DNA of 64,000 nt, from positions 6,378,808 to 6,442,807 of the forward strand of contig JACDOX010000017.1 in the NCBI GenBank assembly GCA_014549065.1. The letters are read 5' to 3'. Made by a program: the position numbers and the translations under genes. Origin of the DNA: Cardinalis cardinalis. Its lineage: Eukaryota > Chordata > Aves > Passeriformes > Cardinalidae. The notes under the pieces were generated by a model, which worked only from the letters and a program-made list of their open reading frames with translations, was not told the DNA's origin and made no database searches. This document shows, piece by piece, positions 22,531-36,819 of the stretch. Numbering within the stretch: position 1 is the stretch's first letter; every line of letters starts with the position of its first letter.

Positions 22531-25500
22531 TACAGGCACTACCTTGTGCACATTTTACAGNAGCACTGTGCTAATAAAGAGGAATTATGAAGAGCGTTGT
22601 CTCCAAAATTCTATCTTCTGTTCCCTCTTAAGCCATCATATAAGGGACATGCTTTAGCTTAATAAATGCAGGAAAACAAGAATATCAAAGTGTGTGCTCT
22701 AGTTTTGTTCCTATCTTGATAAAGAACAAAAAATTCCAGGAATTAGCTGGGCTGCAATTTGTGTATGTCTTTAAGTTCAGGTGATCCTTCTCTTATTTAC
22801 TTCCTTGTCCACTTCAATAAGTAGAATATACAATCAGTCACAACTTAAAACAAATAGCAATCAGCTTTACGTCATCCCAGTAAGACTCATTTGTTTGGTG
22901 AAAATGAGGTTATAAAAATCCAACTTTGCCTACAGTTAATACTATCAAAGAATTATAACTAATGTTGTATTCCTGTATTAATGGTTTCATTTTAAGAATA
23001 TTTTTAATAAATATGCAACAGAAAAAGTCACCAATGAGCAAGATTAGAGCATCATACTCTCCCTCCNCTCTCTCAGGAATTGTAGTTTGAAAGCAGTTCA
23101 AAATATTATGTGGACTAGCTTTGGCAGGCAGATCCTGATAAAACATATCATGTTCTTGCCATGCAATCTGACGCACTGCACTTGGCACTGTCTGCCTGGC
23201 AATGGACAAGAAATAAATTAGCACAGAGGCTGAATGACCCCAATCTCACTCAAGAAATTTCGTTCCTTCATATGTCGGTTGAGGTTACTGGCAGAAATAT
23301 TAGCACTCAAAATCTGCATTCAACCAACTACNTATATTGTTTATGTGTGTTCTAGATATTACAGAAGAAAACATCCTCGCCCATTAAAATCAGCTACCAA
23401 TTCCTAATTCCACATTTATTTATAACAAGATACTTTAATAACCCATTCCTTAGTAACACTTAAAAAAAAAACCCAAACCACATCCCACCTCAAAAAAACC
23501 CAACCAAACAGAATGCAACTCCCAATTTGTCTACTGTTTATNGTGTAAAACCCCTTTCCACAACACATGATCTTTATTCCTCCATTTTCAAAGTTATCAC
23601 ANCATAAATCTTCACTTCCCAATTGGTTAGTTCAAGATTACAGGTATGCTAATCCCCACTTTTGTTTCTTTTTTCAACTAAACAAATGCCATTTTAAAAA
23701 TAGACATAATTTTTGCACTCTATTTTGCATCATCATTTCCAATCTCTGTGTTAAGCACCAAACAAGTCAGGCAGTTGGCNGGGCTATGAGCTGCATGTGG
23801 AGGTCAGAAGAGACAGTATGGCTTTGTAGGTCTGATCTGCAGGTGCATGGTAGGTCCAATGTCTTCTGAAGACAGGATTACAGATAGGCACTGAGTATTC
23901 CAGTGCTGCAGTACATTTTACATACCCTAATTTTGCTCACAGAGTTGTAAACTTTGGCAAAGATGCTTTTACAATAGTTTTGCCATTAGCACCCGCGTAT
24001 CAAAGTTCTCCATGCATCATTTAAAGGATTAGAAAAAACCCAAACACAAACTGTTGACATTTAGCTAGTTATTGACAAGTCTGACACCTGCTCTCACAGC
24101 TAATTCCACATGGCCACCTTTGCATAGGAGATTCTTTAAAAGTACCGTCAGAAGGGGGGGAAGGGGAGGGAAGCTTATCTTCTCTGCTACAGGCAGTCCT
24201 TTTGTTGTCAAGATTTTGACACAGATAAGGACTTCACTAGCTCTACTGGGAATTAAACCAATTGACTCTAATAGGCTTTAATGTATAATGATTAGCTCAT
24301 TTATAAAAGATTCTACCCAATCCTCAATTATTCAGATATGGGTCAAGATCAAGGGAGTACATCAAAACAAATCCTGCACCTGCGGAAGAATTCAGATGTT
24401 AGTTAAATGAGAAACAGATCGATCTAACCTCATAGGAAGATGTAGGGAANACTGTTAGAATTCAGGACAACTGGGACATCACCACTCCATGTAACACTAT
24501 TTAAAGCAGTATCAACTACTCAAAGTGCATGCTGCTTTTCCTTTGCCAGGCTGCACTAAATAGAATCATGATCCATGGTTCACAATTTGTCACAGGTGGG
24601 NGCCACTTTACTCTCAAGAAAATATTAATATAAGCAGTTGAGCTATAGATTGATAAATGCATCTTGAGCAGAAAAAGCTGAAAGAAAATTAACCATATCA
24701 TATGCATCACATGACATGCCATTAGATTGAAATTCACCAGCTAGATTAAGCTACAGATTGAGCCTGCAAGAAAAACTGACTGTTGAACTGTACTGGCTTT
24801 GGATTAGTNTTTCATTCATGGTTGATAGAGATAAAGTAAAACATTTTAAATGAAGACTATAAATCTTGAATACAAGAAATGGAAACAGAAAGGATTTCAA
24901 TTTAAAATACTGAAGACCNGATCTTGTTTGGTTCCTTGATAACTAAAGACATTAACTCTGGGATGCAACTTCACCATCCGGATAGTCTGCACTTCCTTCC
25001 CTTCAGCTATTTGTTTTCATACAGAAAGGACCAAATTAGGGACTCATTTTTCTCATAAGAGAAGCACAATCTACAATCTCAATGTTCTTTCCATTACAAA
25101 AAAAAGAAAAAAATTTCCATTGATTCTGGTGTTCTTGTCCAATACTCTTAAAAGATCTTAACAGAATGTGAAATAANCTGTTAAAATGTGTCTATAAAGT
25201 TATATGTATATTATTTATTACTCTTTTGCAAGTCACAAGTCATCTTCTGGGCAACTGACTTGCGTATGGATGCACAAACACTGAAAAACACTGAGCTTCA
25301 ATGGAAGTATCAGTGTTTTTGCTAAATGTTCAAAATTTACAGCATTATTTATCTCAAAGGGTATTGTTATATTTTTTGCCACCCCTATAGCAAGGCTAGG
25401 GCAGAAAAGTGATAAAAATATTGAACAGTGAGTATCAGAAGCAGTTATGCAGTTTAAGTTGCCTATGTAGTTTTTGGAGCTTCTAGAGATTGATGAACAN

Positions 25501-28500
25501 GTATTGATGTGGTAGAAGCACAGCTCCTGGCTCAGGTGGGTGACTAAACTCTGCCATCCCACACATGCTCACTCTCTAAAGTCAGCTGACATTCACCAAG
25601 AACATACTCCTTGTGGGATTTCTGAGAACCACAGAGGTGTGAAGCCAAATGGAATTTCAGGAAATTGTGCTTTTTTTCCCCTAGTCCTGTTTCATAGCAA
25701 TGAGCAGCTTTTAAAGCAGTATTTTCCACACTCAGTTTCTCAGTTGAGTAAATGTTTACTCAGATGTTATTTTCAACAGGGATGCTACTTTAACTGTGAT
25801 ATATCTCAGATTTAATACTTCAGTGGTGACAGGACCAGCTGTGTGCATCCTGAAGTGAAACAGAATGCTATATGCATCTCAGAAAATGCAATTACGCCTC
25901 AGTGAGGCACTAGGTTTTCCTAAATCATGTTTTTCTTCTTCATGTTTCACAAAAGAAGATCATTGTTCCTATAGAGAGCAGACTTCCATCTCTATCGACC
26001 CAACAGGCCTGCACAAGAAACCTAAATTGCCTCATAACCAGCTCATGACCTCAGTGCCTTTTAATTATGTGGGTTTCCCTGTGGCCTTTAGTTAACATAG
26101 ACATGTGGGACAGGAAAGGGGGAGTTTACACCCCCATAGAAGAAATACAGACTGTGTATTCAAATGTACAGATCTTGTGGCTTACTTCTGAAATGTGTAC
26201 CCCACATAAATTCAANAGAGCTTATTTTCAAACTGCAGTGCTCTGGTTGCCAACAAGAGCAGCCTAATTACACCACTCCTGCTGTGGCTGCAGGATCCTG
26301 CACACACACCTATGCACACTTAAGCCTAGGTAGATCACACAGCAGCAGCAGGGGAAGAAACACCTGGGAGGAAAATATGTGGGCAAGCAGTTTAACCAGC
26401 TCATGCTGAGCACTTTGGTGCTGCAGCACAGCCAGGATGCATGGTCAAATCCCACCCAAGTCTTCAGGAGGCCATTTACATTCTCTCCAACAACACCTAA
26501 CAGAANATGTTGGTACTTCTTTTCATCCTTAGATTCATACTGAACTAGTTTATACAGGAGAGTGAATGAGTGGATAGATAAGCCCAAGCAAAGTACTGTA
26601 TTCAAACAAGAATACTCACTAGCCACAGAGGGTCTTCTGCTGAATTAGGGTTGTTCATGGCAAGTTTCACCTCTTTTCTTTCATTATTAAGGCATCTTAT
26701 CAGCTATCTATTTTTTGCTATTTAAAAATCTTATTTTTATTCCCCTGTATTTCCAAAGTAACATTGAGGCACACCTCAATTAAGATTTTNATTTTCACAG
26801 CATTCCTCAAAAAAGATTTCTGTTTACTGACCGTTCTAGCCCAGATTCATTTATATTTCTTTCATTCCTCTTGGAATCTTGAAGCAGAAACTTAAGAATC
26901 TAGGGGTTTTTGCTTTTGAATTTGCCTTATCAGCATAATTCAAGAATAGGCTTGAAGAATTAAATAAGTCTACCAATGTCTACAAGTAACTGCCTTCAAA
27001 TTGAATTAACATCAGGATTTCTCCTGCACAGCTCCTGTTTACCTTTTTACAATGGCTGAAATGTTACTCTGACATTTTCTGTTAGTTTCCTGGCTGTCCT
27101 GTGCATCTGCATTTAACAGATATTTTGTTTGGGGAAAATATTAGTAAATATCTTTTGTGATCTAAGAGGTCAAATATTGCCTCCCTTCTCATTAGGTTCT
27201 AAAGAAGGGTGTCTGTTATAGCNAATAAAATCACTGAAACACTTGTAACTCATGTTTTTCTTGCTTCCTTGCCCTGTGTACCACACTACTCTTGAGAGTG
27301 ACTTTGGTTCCCCTNCCGTTTCCTGACAGGAGGATGTTCTGTCAGCCACGGACAGATAGCCCCCTCTGCCAGCAAGTGGTAGAAACTCTCCCTGCAGCTG
27401 AAAAACAAAATTTTTCTAACTCCACACCTACTTTTCAAAATTATTTTTGAAATAAACATCAGTTCTCTCAATCTTTTGTGGACATCTTTCATTCCCCAAA
27501 AATTCTAAAACATATTGATTGCCTCCATTTCCCAAGCTGTGGCAACAACTCTTCTGAAAACACACTCAGAGGATTTCAGCTGTTAGTGCGAGGCAAGGTG
27601 GCTGTCACAGAGCACCCAGTGGTGAAAGGATGCTTATGACTTGCCCTGGTCCCAGATGCAGGCATAATACTTAAACAAAGCTGCAGACACACCAGTAATG
27701 AAAATCTGGTGAACCACTTACTCTTGACTCTGGAATGTTGAATACAGAATATCCATTAGTTTCCTGACAATGTGGATTATTTATAGGCAACTCTGATAGC
27801 ACCACCTATTATTAAGGTTGCTCAATACTTCCTATTCTGTGACCCCTGATTTCAGTCTTTTTATGCCTTTGCCACCTGGGATGAATTTTGCATACTGATG
27901 CCTGTCTTCAACAATCCTTGTTGAAAGTTCAACCCTTTCAGGAGCAAGATGATTAAGAAACACAATGGTTTTGTTCATGTTTTACAGGAATCTGGGAACC
28001 TCGCTGATATTTTTCATTATCTCTTTATTCTGCAAGAACTTGAATTTTGGAAGAACAGAGCATATTTTTTGTTTGCACTTAAGAAAAGCTCCCAAATACA
28101 GTAAATTTATGAGCACATGAAGGTGGGGAAAAAAAGACACCAACAAACAAAGACCCACATTTTTCATATGAACCGAAAAAGGAATACCAAAATAAACCAA
28201 ACCACTGAAGACCCATTACCAGTGAACAGTTGCTATTTTTATATGAATCATTCCTTCCTAATAATACATGTTGTAGCCCAAGGCTATGGAGAAGGGGGGA
28301 AGGCTTGGTTTTCCCTCCTGGAATGGCGATTCTTTGGTGTCCAAAGGAAACAAGTTAATATAGCCCTGGCCTTGAGGACATTACTAATGCTGTGCCACTG
28401 TTTTCAATGGTGATGTCAATTTATCTACTGACAGAGAAAAGCCTCTTTGTTATCTGCTGCTTGTACCCTGAGCACTTCTGGTCTTTAGGTCAATTAACAC

Positions 28501-29198
28501 ATTCTTCCAGGCTGGAACAACTACACAATTGTTGGTTTCAACTACAATAAGGAAAGAAAGTGCCAACAGCAACCTGAGGCATTTTTCNGATATTACACTG
28601 AAGAGGGCTACGCTAAAAATGTTGCAGATTTGATGTATAAAACATGTACATGCTTAGAATCTACTGATGACAAGCAGGTCTCATTCAGCTGAGGTTGCTT
28701 GTCAGGGATATGTAGAAACACAATAATTCCTGGCATAAACACAGCACGGTACAAAACAACTAACACATCCAGTCCATCCAGGGAAGCAAAGGGAATGAGC
28801 TGTGATTCCCTACACAGTGTTTTGATAATGTCAATCAAAGTTCCAGTGCAATTGCAGCTCAGCTGTCTTTGACACCTGGGAGGAAGAAGTGATCTGTACA
28901 TGTGCATTCTCCATAGGAAATGCTAAGGGTCAAACACCACAGCTCTCTAACGTTGACTTGAAATGGCAAAAACCATCTCCAAGGAAAATTCCAGCAAAGA
29001 AAAACACTTAAACAGTTTTCTTTTTAGTTACTATCTGTTGCTATGTTTCCAAGAGTCAAGCAAATAGACCCGACCAGAGGAATTATACAGAAAACTACAA
29101 CAGCCCAAATTCCACCAAACATCTGGATAGCTTAGTCAATACATGCCTTTACAGGCATGAGCAGCACAGAATAAAACCAGGGTGCAAAGGCATGTCAA
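22531..29198. other. No gene seen; long AT-rich stretch
   Basis: About 6.7 kb without a supported gene or known transposon. It holds an A-rich tract with ACCC units at 23461-23515 and a G-rich run at 24152-24171. Short open frames are unrecognised. Confidence 0.5.
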
Positions 29199-29288
29199 GT
29201 GGTTTCTATATCACATCAGGTTGATAGGATTCTCAGGGTAAAGACCAGCCTGCTGTCCCCATTCAGAAGAGTAATCAGAACTTTTGCA

Positions 29289-29786
29289 ATGCCCTTAACT
29301 GGCCTACTGCCTAGGCTGGAGTCATCCAGCTGTCAGAGCATCATACTGCTGCTCCTGCTACAGCCCTTCATGGCCTGCCAACTCCTGAATTACTGGAAAA
29401 TTACTTGGCAAAATGACATGGGGATAAAAGAGAGAATCCCAGAACCTTCGCCATCACAGATGAGAAGGAATATTCCATTGCTATCTGTGTTCTCTGCTAA
29501 AGAAATTAAATTAACTGACATTACCTCATTTGCGTATCAGTTTTTAATAGCTCTTTTGCTAGATGAAAAAAGGCAGTTGCTGAAGACTGCCACAAGTGAG
29601 CTAAAGAAACTTGAAGTTTGCACTAAATGCAAGCACTACTATGCTGCACTTTATTGCTTGTGCTGTTTTCCTACATCTAGTTTCATTCCAAGTGGAAACT
29701 CGGTTTTTAAAATTTCCCAAGGATTTGGGAAAGCTGCAGAGGTTAAAGTAGGGAATGGAACACATGNCTCAGGCAATCCAGCCTGA
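29289..29786 (+). other. 165-codon open frame, probably non-coding
   Basis: This is the ATG-initiated part of the longest open stretch in the window, which extends upstream to a GTG at 29199. The predicted peptide has a Leu-rich run (IILLLLLQPF) near its start and two Cys-containing clusters (CTKC, CLCC) near its end, but it matches no family I recognise. There is no splice, promoter or conservation evidence, and an open frame of this length in 64 kb is compatible with chance. One N lies near the 3' end. Confidence 0.12.
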
Positions 29787-31439
29787 GCTTAGCTGTTGTA
29801 AAAAAATCTCCACAGCCAAGTTAGGTTATTGAACTCAAATGGCCCAAAGANAGATTTGTTGAGTTTGGTTTAAGGCTGTGCACCAATATTGAACTTCAGT
29901 GGAAAATGAACAATTAAATGGTGTTTCTCTTAATAAAGCACAACTGTAAGAAGATTCTACCAAGCCTAGGATTTCAGCCAAATTGTCCCCTTTTTAGAAG
30001 GTACTTGCAACTTCTTTCATCAATGTTGTTGTTTTTAAAGCATTTCTACTCCATTATTTGTCATTATTTCCACTGCACTGCTGTGGAACATGCAAGAATG
30101 TTTTAGCATCTGTAATGACTTTTTATGTTATCTTTAAAACTTTCTTGTGCAGTAAAAACAAACACAGGAGTCCTGATAATAAGTTTAACCTTCTAAACGG
30201 GTACAGAGGAGGAAGTCACACATATTGAGGCTTCTATTCCTTAACTGATTTCTTACCAGATGCTGAACAGCAACAAAAGGAACATACTCATTTTACTATT
30301 CTTCAGGAAGATTTATGTGTTTTTAACAGTTTTATCCAGAAAGCCCTCTGAAGTTGCTGTCCTTTTATGATATGCTAGACAGATATGAGATGAGAGACAG
30401 GTTCTACCAGAAAACTTACAATCAAAACACCAGGAATGACATAGAGAAGCAAGAGTGGAAGAGAAGCAAGGCAGTATGAAAAACAAAGCCATGGAAGTCA
30501 GATGAAAGGATCTTTCAANGATTTTTCACATGAGCCATTTTTGGGGAAAATATTAAATGCTGTATTTCAATAAAAGTACCTCCAGCCTCTTAAGTGAATA
30601 TGTATCATAAATACATTCAGCATTATACCAGCACTGCACAGCTGGTGTGAAGAAGTATTCCAGGAAGAGAAATAGGATATGGTAAAAAAGTTACGCTGAT
30701 CTGAGGAACTCTGAGTTTCTCCTTTATACACATGTTCTATTGCATNTTTACCTTCCATACATATGTGGAGTCATTCTAACTTCAAAGTATTTTATTGAGC
30801 TGCAACACACACATAAAGTTTAACAAAAAAAAACAACCAACCCCAAACAAAATAAAAAAAANCCAGCCAGAATATCTGGATAGCCGTATAACAGACCCTA
30901 TTCATCTAGTACAGAAAACACAAAGTTCATTCCCTAGACAAAAATATGTAAACAGAACAAACATCAAAACATATAAAGATGACAAAAATCAGTGAAGTCA
31001 TAAGTGGACTTTTCTTCCAAGTCACGGCAGCCCAGAGAAGTTTTTCACAAGCTCTGTGTGACACTTCTAAGCCTATTTTCATGAATATGCCTAGGCATAG
31101 GGTAGGAACTCAGCCAAGATCTCTAGAGTGCATGGAAAAACACAAAGGTAGCTATGAAAACCTGCAGAGAGTGTGAAGAAGAATCCAAGAGAAGGAGAGC
31201 TTCAGAGTTAGCATACCTTGAAAAGTAACTTCTGTCAGATACAATATGCCTTTTTATCTTTTGCATACATAGGAAGTTTACATACTAATGTTTGCATGAT
31301 GGTAAATCGGAGGACTGCTTCATTAGATTTGAAGGAGCACTTCTCCTCAGGCCAGGCCTCTGGTTTGACTCAGATTAAATTACAAAGCTAAACAGAACAG
31401 GAAGGATCTGTGCTCCTAATTCTGCTTGATAGATCACTT
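29787..31439. other. No gene seen
   Basis: AT-rich unique sequence; an A-rich AAC/AACC tract lies at 30822-30862. Confidence 0.5.
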
Positions 31440-31640
31440 TGTCATTTTCAGATGCCAGATTGAAGATAGCCGCCTCTCCCTTGGAAGAGAACAGCGCTTT
31501 TAAGCTCCAGGCTATCAGAGAGAGCAAGCGCCCACAGTACGTGCNCAGACTGACAGTTGCATTAAGATGTTTCCTGCTGCTTCTTTAAAAACTTATGGCA
31601 ACCTGCTCATTATTAGCCTTCTGTACTTGCAGAGAGTTAA
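31440..31640. promoter_or_regulatory. Candidate conserved non-coding element
   Basis: Mixed-composition, non-repetitive block with isolated CpGs (GAACAGCGCTTTTAAGC, GCAAGCGCCCACAGTACGTG) and ATTATTAGCC. No protein-like frame. The assignment rests on appearance only. Confidence 0.2.
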
Positions 31641-34600
31641 ATTGGGTGAGATGAAGTGGAAGTCACAGCTGAAGGTGCTCTGGGCTGTAACACAGCAGAG
31701 GAACCACACACCTCTGCAGATGTGCTGACTGGGGAATCATCCTATGAGAACTGGAGCCAGGTTTAGCAGAGATTATGCAGAACGACTGGGAAACCTCTTC
31801 AGGAAATTAGCTTTTTCCCATTCTTTCTGAATCTGAGGGGATCCAAAGGCACTTCATTATCATAACTGTTTCATGTTTAGCTATGGTTGTTGAAAGCACT
31901 TCTCTTAATTTGCTGTACAACTCTCAAATTGCTGATTAGGGAAAAAAATAGACAAAATATGAAGGCAGATCTGAGAACATGTGGAGTCCATTAATGGAAC
32001 AAATTCATGGCTTGTTTTCACTTACCCCTATTTAGTATTTGTAGGGGGCTTTTGCTTTCTGAAATTTATCAGGGGCAAGCTGAAAGTATATAAACCAGAC
32101 TGTAGTCAATGTATATGTGTTTACACACAAGCCTATCAGCTGAAGTAATGCAATACCATCCCAACATGGAACTACTGAACCTCAGACATACAGCTAAAAG
32201 CCTGCACATCCTCCCCCCTACATCCTGTTTTCCAGTATACTAAGCCATTTTAAAAAAAGGAATTAAAATAAGAAAGGCAGAAGGTTTCAGGAGTTTTCAG
32301 GCAGTTGGTAACAGGCTGCTATTCTGCTGTAACTGCTTGAGCAATAAGCAGTGCAAAGGCCCCTGGGGTTCACTGGCAATGAAGCCTCAAATATTTCTGA
32401 TACGCTGCTACAATAGCACGTTGTTCTTGCACAGGACCTTTCCCATAAGATGGACACACAGGAGAGGAAATAGTAAACTGCACAGGCCCTCTAGAGGTAA
32501 GGTCAGTATTACTTGCTCTTGACAAGTTTTGTATAACCTAAAAATATTTAAATAATCATACCTAATCCTCACTGAGGAATTTTCAAGCATCTCAAAACAC
32601 TTCAGTAATGAAGTCTGACATTTCTGTAAAGAGGCAGAAGCAGTTTTCCCAGGCTAAAGTTGAGAACCTAGTCATGACCACCTTCCATCCTTGCTCAATT
32701 TCCTATTATCTATCCTTGATAAGTCTTATTGTAAGTAAATTTATCACTGTGTCTTACTAAAATCTTAATTTTTCAAAATATATTTTTAATTCCTTAAGAT
32801 AATTATCATACAACACTGATTATGTAGGAAAATAAGACCCATAAGAAATAAGCTGCTCATATGCAGGAAGCTACATGTACAAGAACTAGCACTAAAACTC
32901 ATGCAGCTGCTGAAGAAAGCTCCTTCCCTTGTTCCAGTCACTGTTAACTAGGAATCAGATCAGGAATTTGCAACTGGGGGGCAGAAGGAAGACAAAATGA
33001 AAATCTTGCTGATTTGAAATACATCATTGTCTCCTGAAATTCCACAGGAACAGATGGAACATGCAACTGTTCCAGTTTAAAACTGGAGAGGAGATTCTAC
33101 CCCTANCAGTGGATAGATGTGACTGGATAAACATGAAGCAGAGTGCACGAACTAGACAAAAAGAAAAATAGATCAAATCTACTTTCTTCTACTTCCACTT
33201 TTTCTGAATTCTCACCATTCTAACAGGAGTTCAGACAGCTGCTCATGACCCTGGTGGAGCCACAAGAGGCTCAGCTGACAGAGCTCACACAATGGCCAGG
33301 CTCTGAGAACTAACCATGGAAGCACAGGAGAGCAACACTGGCTGGGTCACCTCCAAAGGAAGAAAAAGATGGCCTTGTGCTCTGCAGAGTCATTTCGCTT
33401 GATGATTTCTTAGACTTTGGACCCTTTGAGGAGAAGGCTATTTGGGATTTTTGGTAAAGTGGAAAGGAGAATATTGATGAAAATTCAACCTTTCCTTACT
33501 TACAATCATTCAGTCATTTCAAATTAGGTTAGTTGTATAAGCTAGAAAAACTGATTTAGATGAACAAATGTGTCCTTCCCTAATCCATCTGTGGTGATTT
33601 TAACTCTTTTGAAATACACAATTTCATCTTCAACAACAACAAAAAAACCACCTCTGTGAGGTCAGTCAGCATCCTCTACAGGATCCAGAGCTTGTGGTAA
33701 AGCATCTGAGATACAAAAGGAAGTCCCAAGTTTCAGCCTCACACTTAGCTAGACCTCTTTAAACCCCACAGTGCAGATAAATTGGCTTTGGGGGCTTTTT
33801 CTTTCTTAGATTCTTTTGTTTTATTTAGCTTATCTAGACNCGTTTTGTAACATAGATGAACACATGGCCACACACAGATGTTGTTTCTAGCACAAAGAAG
33901 GGAATATCTAGCCAGATGCAGAGGAATAGATACAGGCAAAAAATTACTAGTTCTCAGAAAAGCAGTATCTGTTTACATATTCCCAAGATTTGTTTTGACT
34001 CAAAATGCATATGGGAAATTTTTAGACCTGTATTTTACTGAGAGACTCTGGCAATTCACAGAAACAGAAAGCAAAAGGCAGTATCATTTCACAGATCAAG
34101 GCTAGTCTGAGCATCTGATGGACAAGTATATGACAGTGGTCCCTAGGGAAGGCCAGTAAGGAGTCTAAACAGCTTACACAACATGGTAAAAGACAGCAAT
34201 TGTGTTTATTTTTCTAGTCTCCACATTTATTCAGATCACATTATCCAAAAGGAAGAGGAATCCTACATCTGTCATTAGAAATGCTATTCAATTACATTCA
34301 ACTAAAATATAACAATTTAAAACAACAGAGCTATATTAGCAAATTAACAAAGCAAATTAAAAACAGTGCAGTTGCTGAACAGCCAAGGAATGGAACAACC
34401 ATAAGTACAACAGTAACCACTTAATATATNATGAGAAAGTCGGAATTCTTGGGCTATAATATTCTCAATAATTTCCTCAGCTGTTCTGAAAAGAGATGCA
34501 GGTACTTTAGTGGAAAAGTACACATCTTCATTATAAGTTTTCTCTAATATGCTAGTGCACTGGGACTTGGCGTGCCTGCCTTTCTCATCTAATTAAAAAA

Positions 34601-36424
34601 GAGAGGAGATGATTCATTGATAATGGAAATTATTCCTAAAGTAAATTGCAGCCTCTGCTGTGCTTCAGTATTTGTAAGCAGTAACTGGAAACTGTTGCAT
34701 GTTTGCCATGAAAGAAGATAATACTGATGTTTCACCTCAAATATGTGCACAGCACATCAGAGTTAGTGAGGGCATCCATGACACAGGCACTGGCAAACGC
34801 TGCACTCACAGGTCATTACNGCTCTGCTGAAGCTGGTCACAGCACTGGCCTGTGCCAAAAAGGAAAGGCAGCACAATGTCCCACAGGAAGAAAGTTACCA
34901 CTGGTAAAGGAAGAAAGTTTGAATGGTCACAAAGGTTGTCTTCACCTTTATTTGTCTCTGTTTTGGTTTCCAGGTCAATCCCTGGAACTAATTCTAGGGT
35001 TTCTCTATTGTTTACATTACTAGTGTTAAAAATTTCAAGAGAGAAATTAGAAAATCAGTTCACTGTATTAAATGGAAGACATTAATTTGACTAAGTGTAA
35101 GTGAAATGGCACTTGGCAGCAGGAGGAAAACAGCTCCTGCCCTGTCAGATGCCACAAGAGAATCCTCTGCCAAAACTCCAAGAAGATATTATGTTAAAAG
35201 CACTACATCACCAAANGCTCACACTGGCAAACCATCACTCCCCCTTGAACCATGTCTGTCCCAAGGACACCTCCTGCCTGAGAAAGCTGCAGCTCTGTGT
35301 GTGTTAACCCCTTCACAGACATCACACATTAAGCAGGAAACACAGATAGNTCCGACTGGGACATGGCATGCCCTTAACTTCTAGATGGTGCTTTTACTGA
35401 AAGAGCTTCATTCAAAAACACAAAACTATAGATTTGCACTCAGTGCAACCCCAAATCATACACAGCTTACTAGTTTATTTGTGCTGAAGCTGGATCAATA
35501 TAAACACACTGGACTTGCTGATCTAAAATCTGATCCAACATCTAAGTTCTATGAGTGATATTTTTTAATGTTTCTCCAATAGAAGAATGACTCATAATTC
35601 TTGACCAGTCCACATCTAGATTTTAATNTCACGCATCTTTTAGAGTTCCAAAACAAAGCTAATGAACACTGCTGTGACTCATATTAGCAATCACATCACA
35701 TTGAAAAAATTCCATTCAAGATGGAATGCTTGAGCTACAGGGCAGACTGCATCCCNTGGAAACTCAATTCCTTCTCTTGATGAATGTCATCACTTTCTTT
35801 ATTTCAGTTTTATATCATTATATTGACCTGATCAACTGCAGCTCATTTTAAACCAGATCAAAACTGCAATCCATTCTTCTTATAAAACTGTGGGAATGAA
35901 CATTATGAATGAAAGTCAGACTGCATCACTTTAAATATCACCCAAACACACAAATCCTGTTGTTCTCATTACCTCTTTCTCCTTTTCTTTCTAAGCAGTA
36001 GGTTCATGANAATGATTTATCACAAACCAGAAGTTTGGCATACCCAAAGTTGCCCCAAATGAGCAAATGCAGTAAATCTCTTCCTGAATATAATGTATTT
36101 TTACATTAGCAGGCATGCACACCAGCTGCTGAACAGTGTAAGAGGCACACAAGTTTTATCCAAAACAAAAGGTTAATCATCCCGATCAGCCTGAGCACCT
36201 GGGATTCTTTCATCTTGTCTTTAGCATTGATTTAGTGAAAATAAGGTCCCAATTTAAATATCTGTTATAAAAATACATCTAATTATACATATATATTTAT
36301 TTGTATAAAAACATACCNCTTTTTCTGTTTTGCTTGAAATTATTTGTGATGCCTACAAAATGCAAGCAATGAGATACAAAAGGTTTTCTGTATGACCAGG
36401 CTAGTACCATGAGGAGAGAAAAAG
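31641..36424. other. No gene seen; AT-rich unique sequence
   Basis: About 4.8 kb with no recognised repeat or exon. A TA-rich stretch lies near 36275-36310. Confidence 0.5.
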
Positions 36425-36512
36425 AAAAACTGATGTCATGGAAGTCAGCCCTTTGAAATCACAGAATCAAAAACTGATGTCATAGAAGTCAGCCCTTTNA
36501 AATCACAGAATC
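36425..36512. repeat. 44-bp tandem duplication overlapping a CR1 terminus
   Basis: Two adjacent near-identical 44-bp units share AAAAACTGATGTCAT, GAAGTCAGCCCTTT and AAATCACAGAATC. They differ at one substitution and one N. Each unit combines about 30 bp of flank with the CR1 terminal motif ATCACAGAATC (minus-strand CR1), so the duplication appears to have happened after the CR1 inserted. Confidence 0.9.
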
Positions 36513-36765
36513 ACAAGGCTGGAAGAGACCTTTAAGATGACTGGGTCCAACTCGTGCCCTAACACCTCAACTAANTCATGGCACCAACTGCCACATCCAG
36601 TCTGTCTTTAAACACATCCAGGGATGGTGACTCCACCACCTCCCTGGGCAGACTTGATCACTCTNGCAGTAAAAATCCTTTTCCTAATATCCAGCCTTCA
36701 TTTCCCTTGGCACTGCTTAAGTCTGTGTCCTCTGGTTCTGTCAGCTGCTGCCTGGAGAAGGAGAG
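36500..36765 (-). mobile_element. CR1 LINE fragment, 3' end (-)
   Basis: The segment reads as the reverse complement of a CR1 tail: AATCACAGAATCACAAGGCT, GGAAGAGACCTTTAAGATGA, then GGGTCCAACTC, then CATCCAGGGATGGTGACTCC and ACCACCTCCCTGGGCAGACT, then TTCCTAATATCCAGCC, and GTCTGTGTCCTCTGGTTCTG. The copy is 5'-truncated near 36765. Open frames across it are by-products of the repeat. Confidence 0.93.
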
Positions 36766-36819
36766 GACACAGTCTTAAGCTTAAATGCAGAGTCAGGGAA
36801 CAATTTCCTGTCTGGTGGA

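Noticed and set aside
29199..29786. 195-codon open frame as a gene
   Set aside because: It starts at GTG, not ATG; the ATG form has 165 codons. No recognised domain or splice context, and the length is within chance for six frames of 64 kb.
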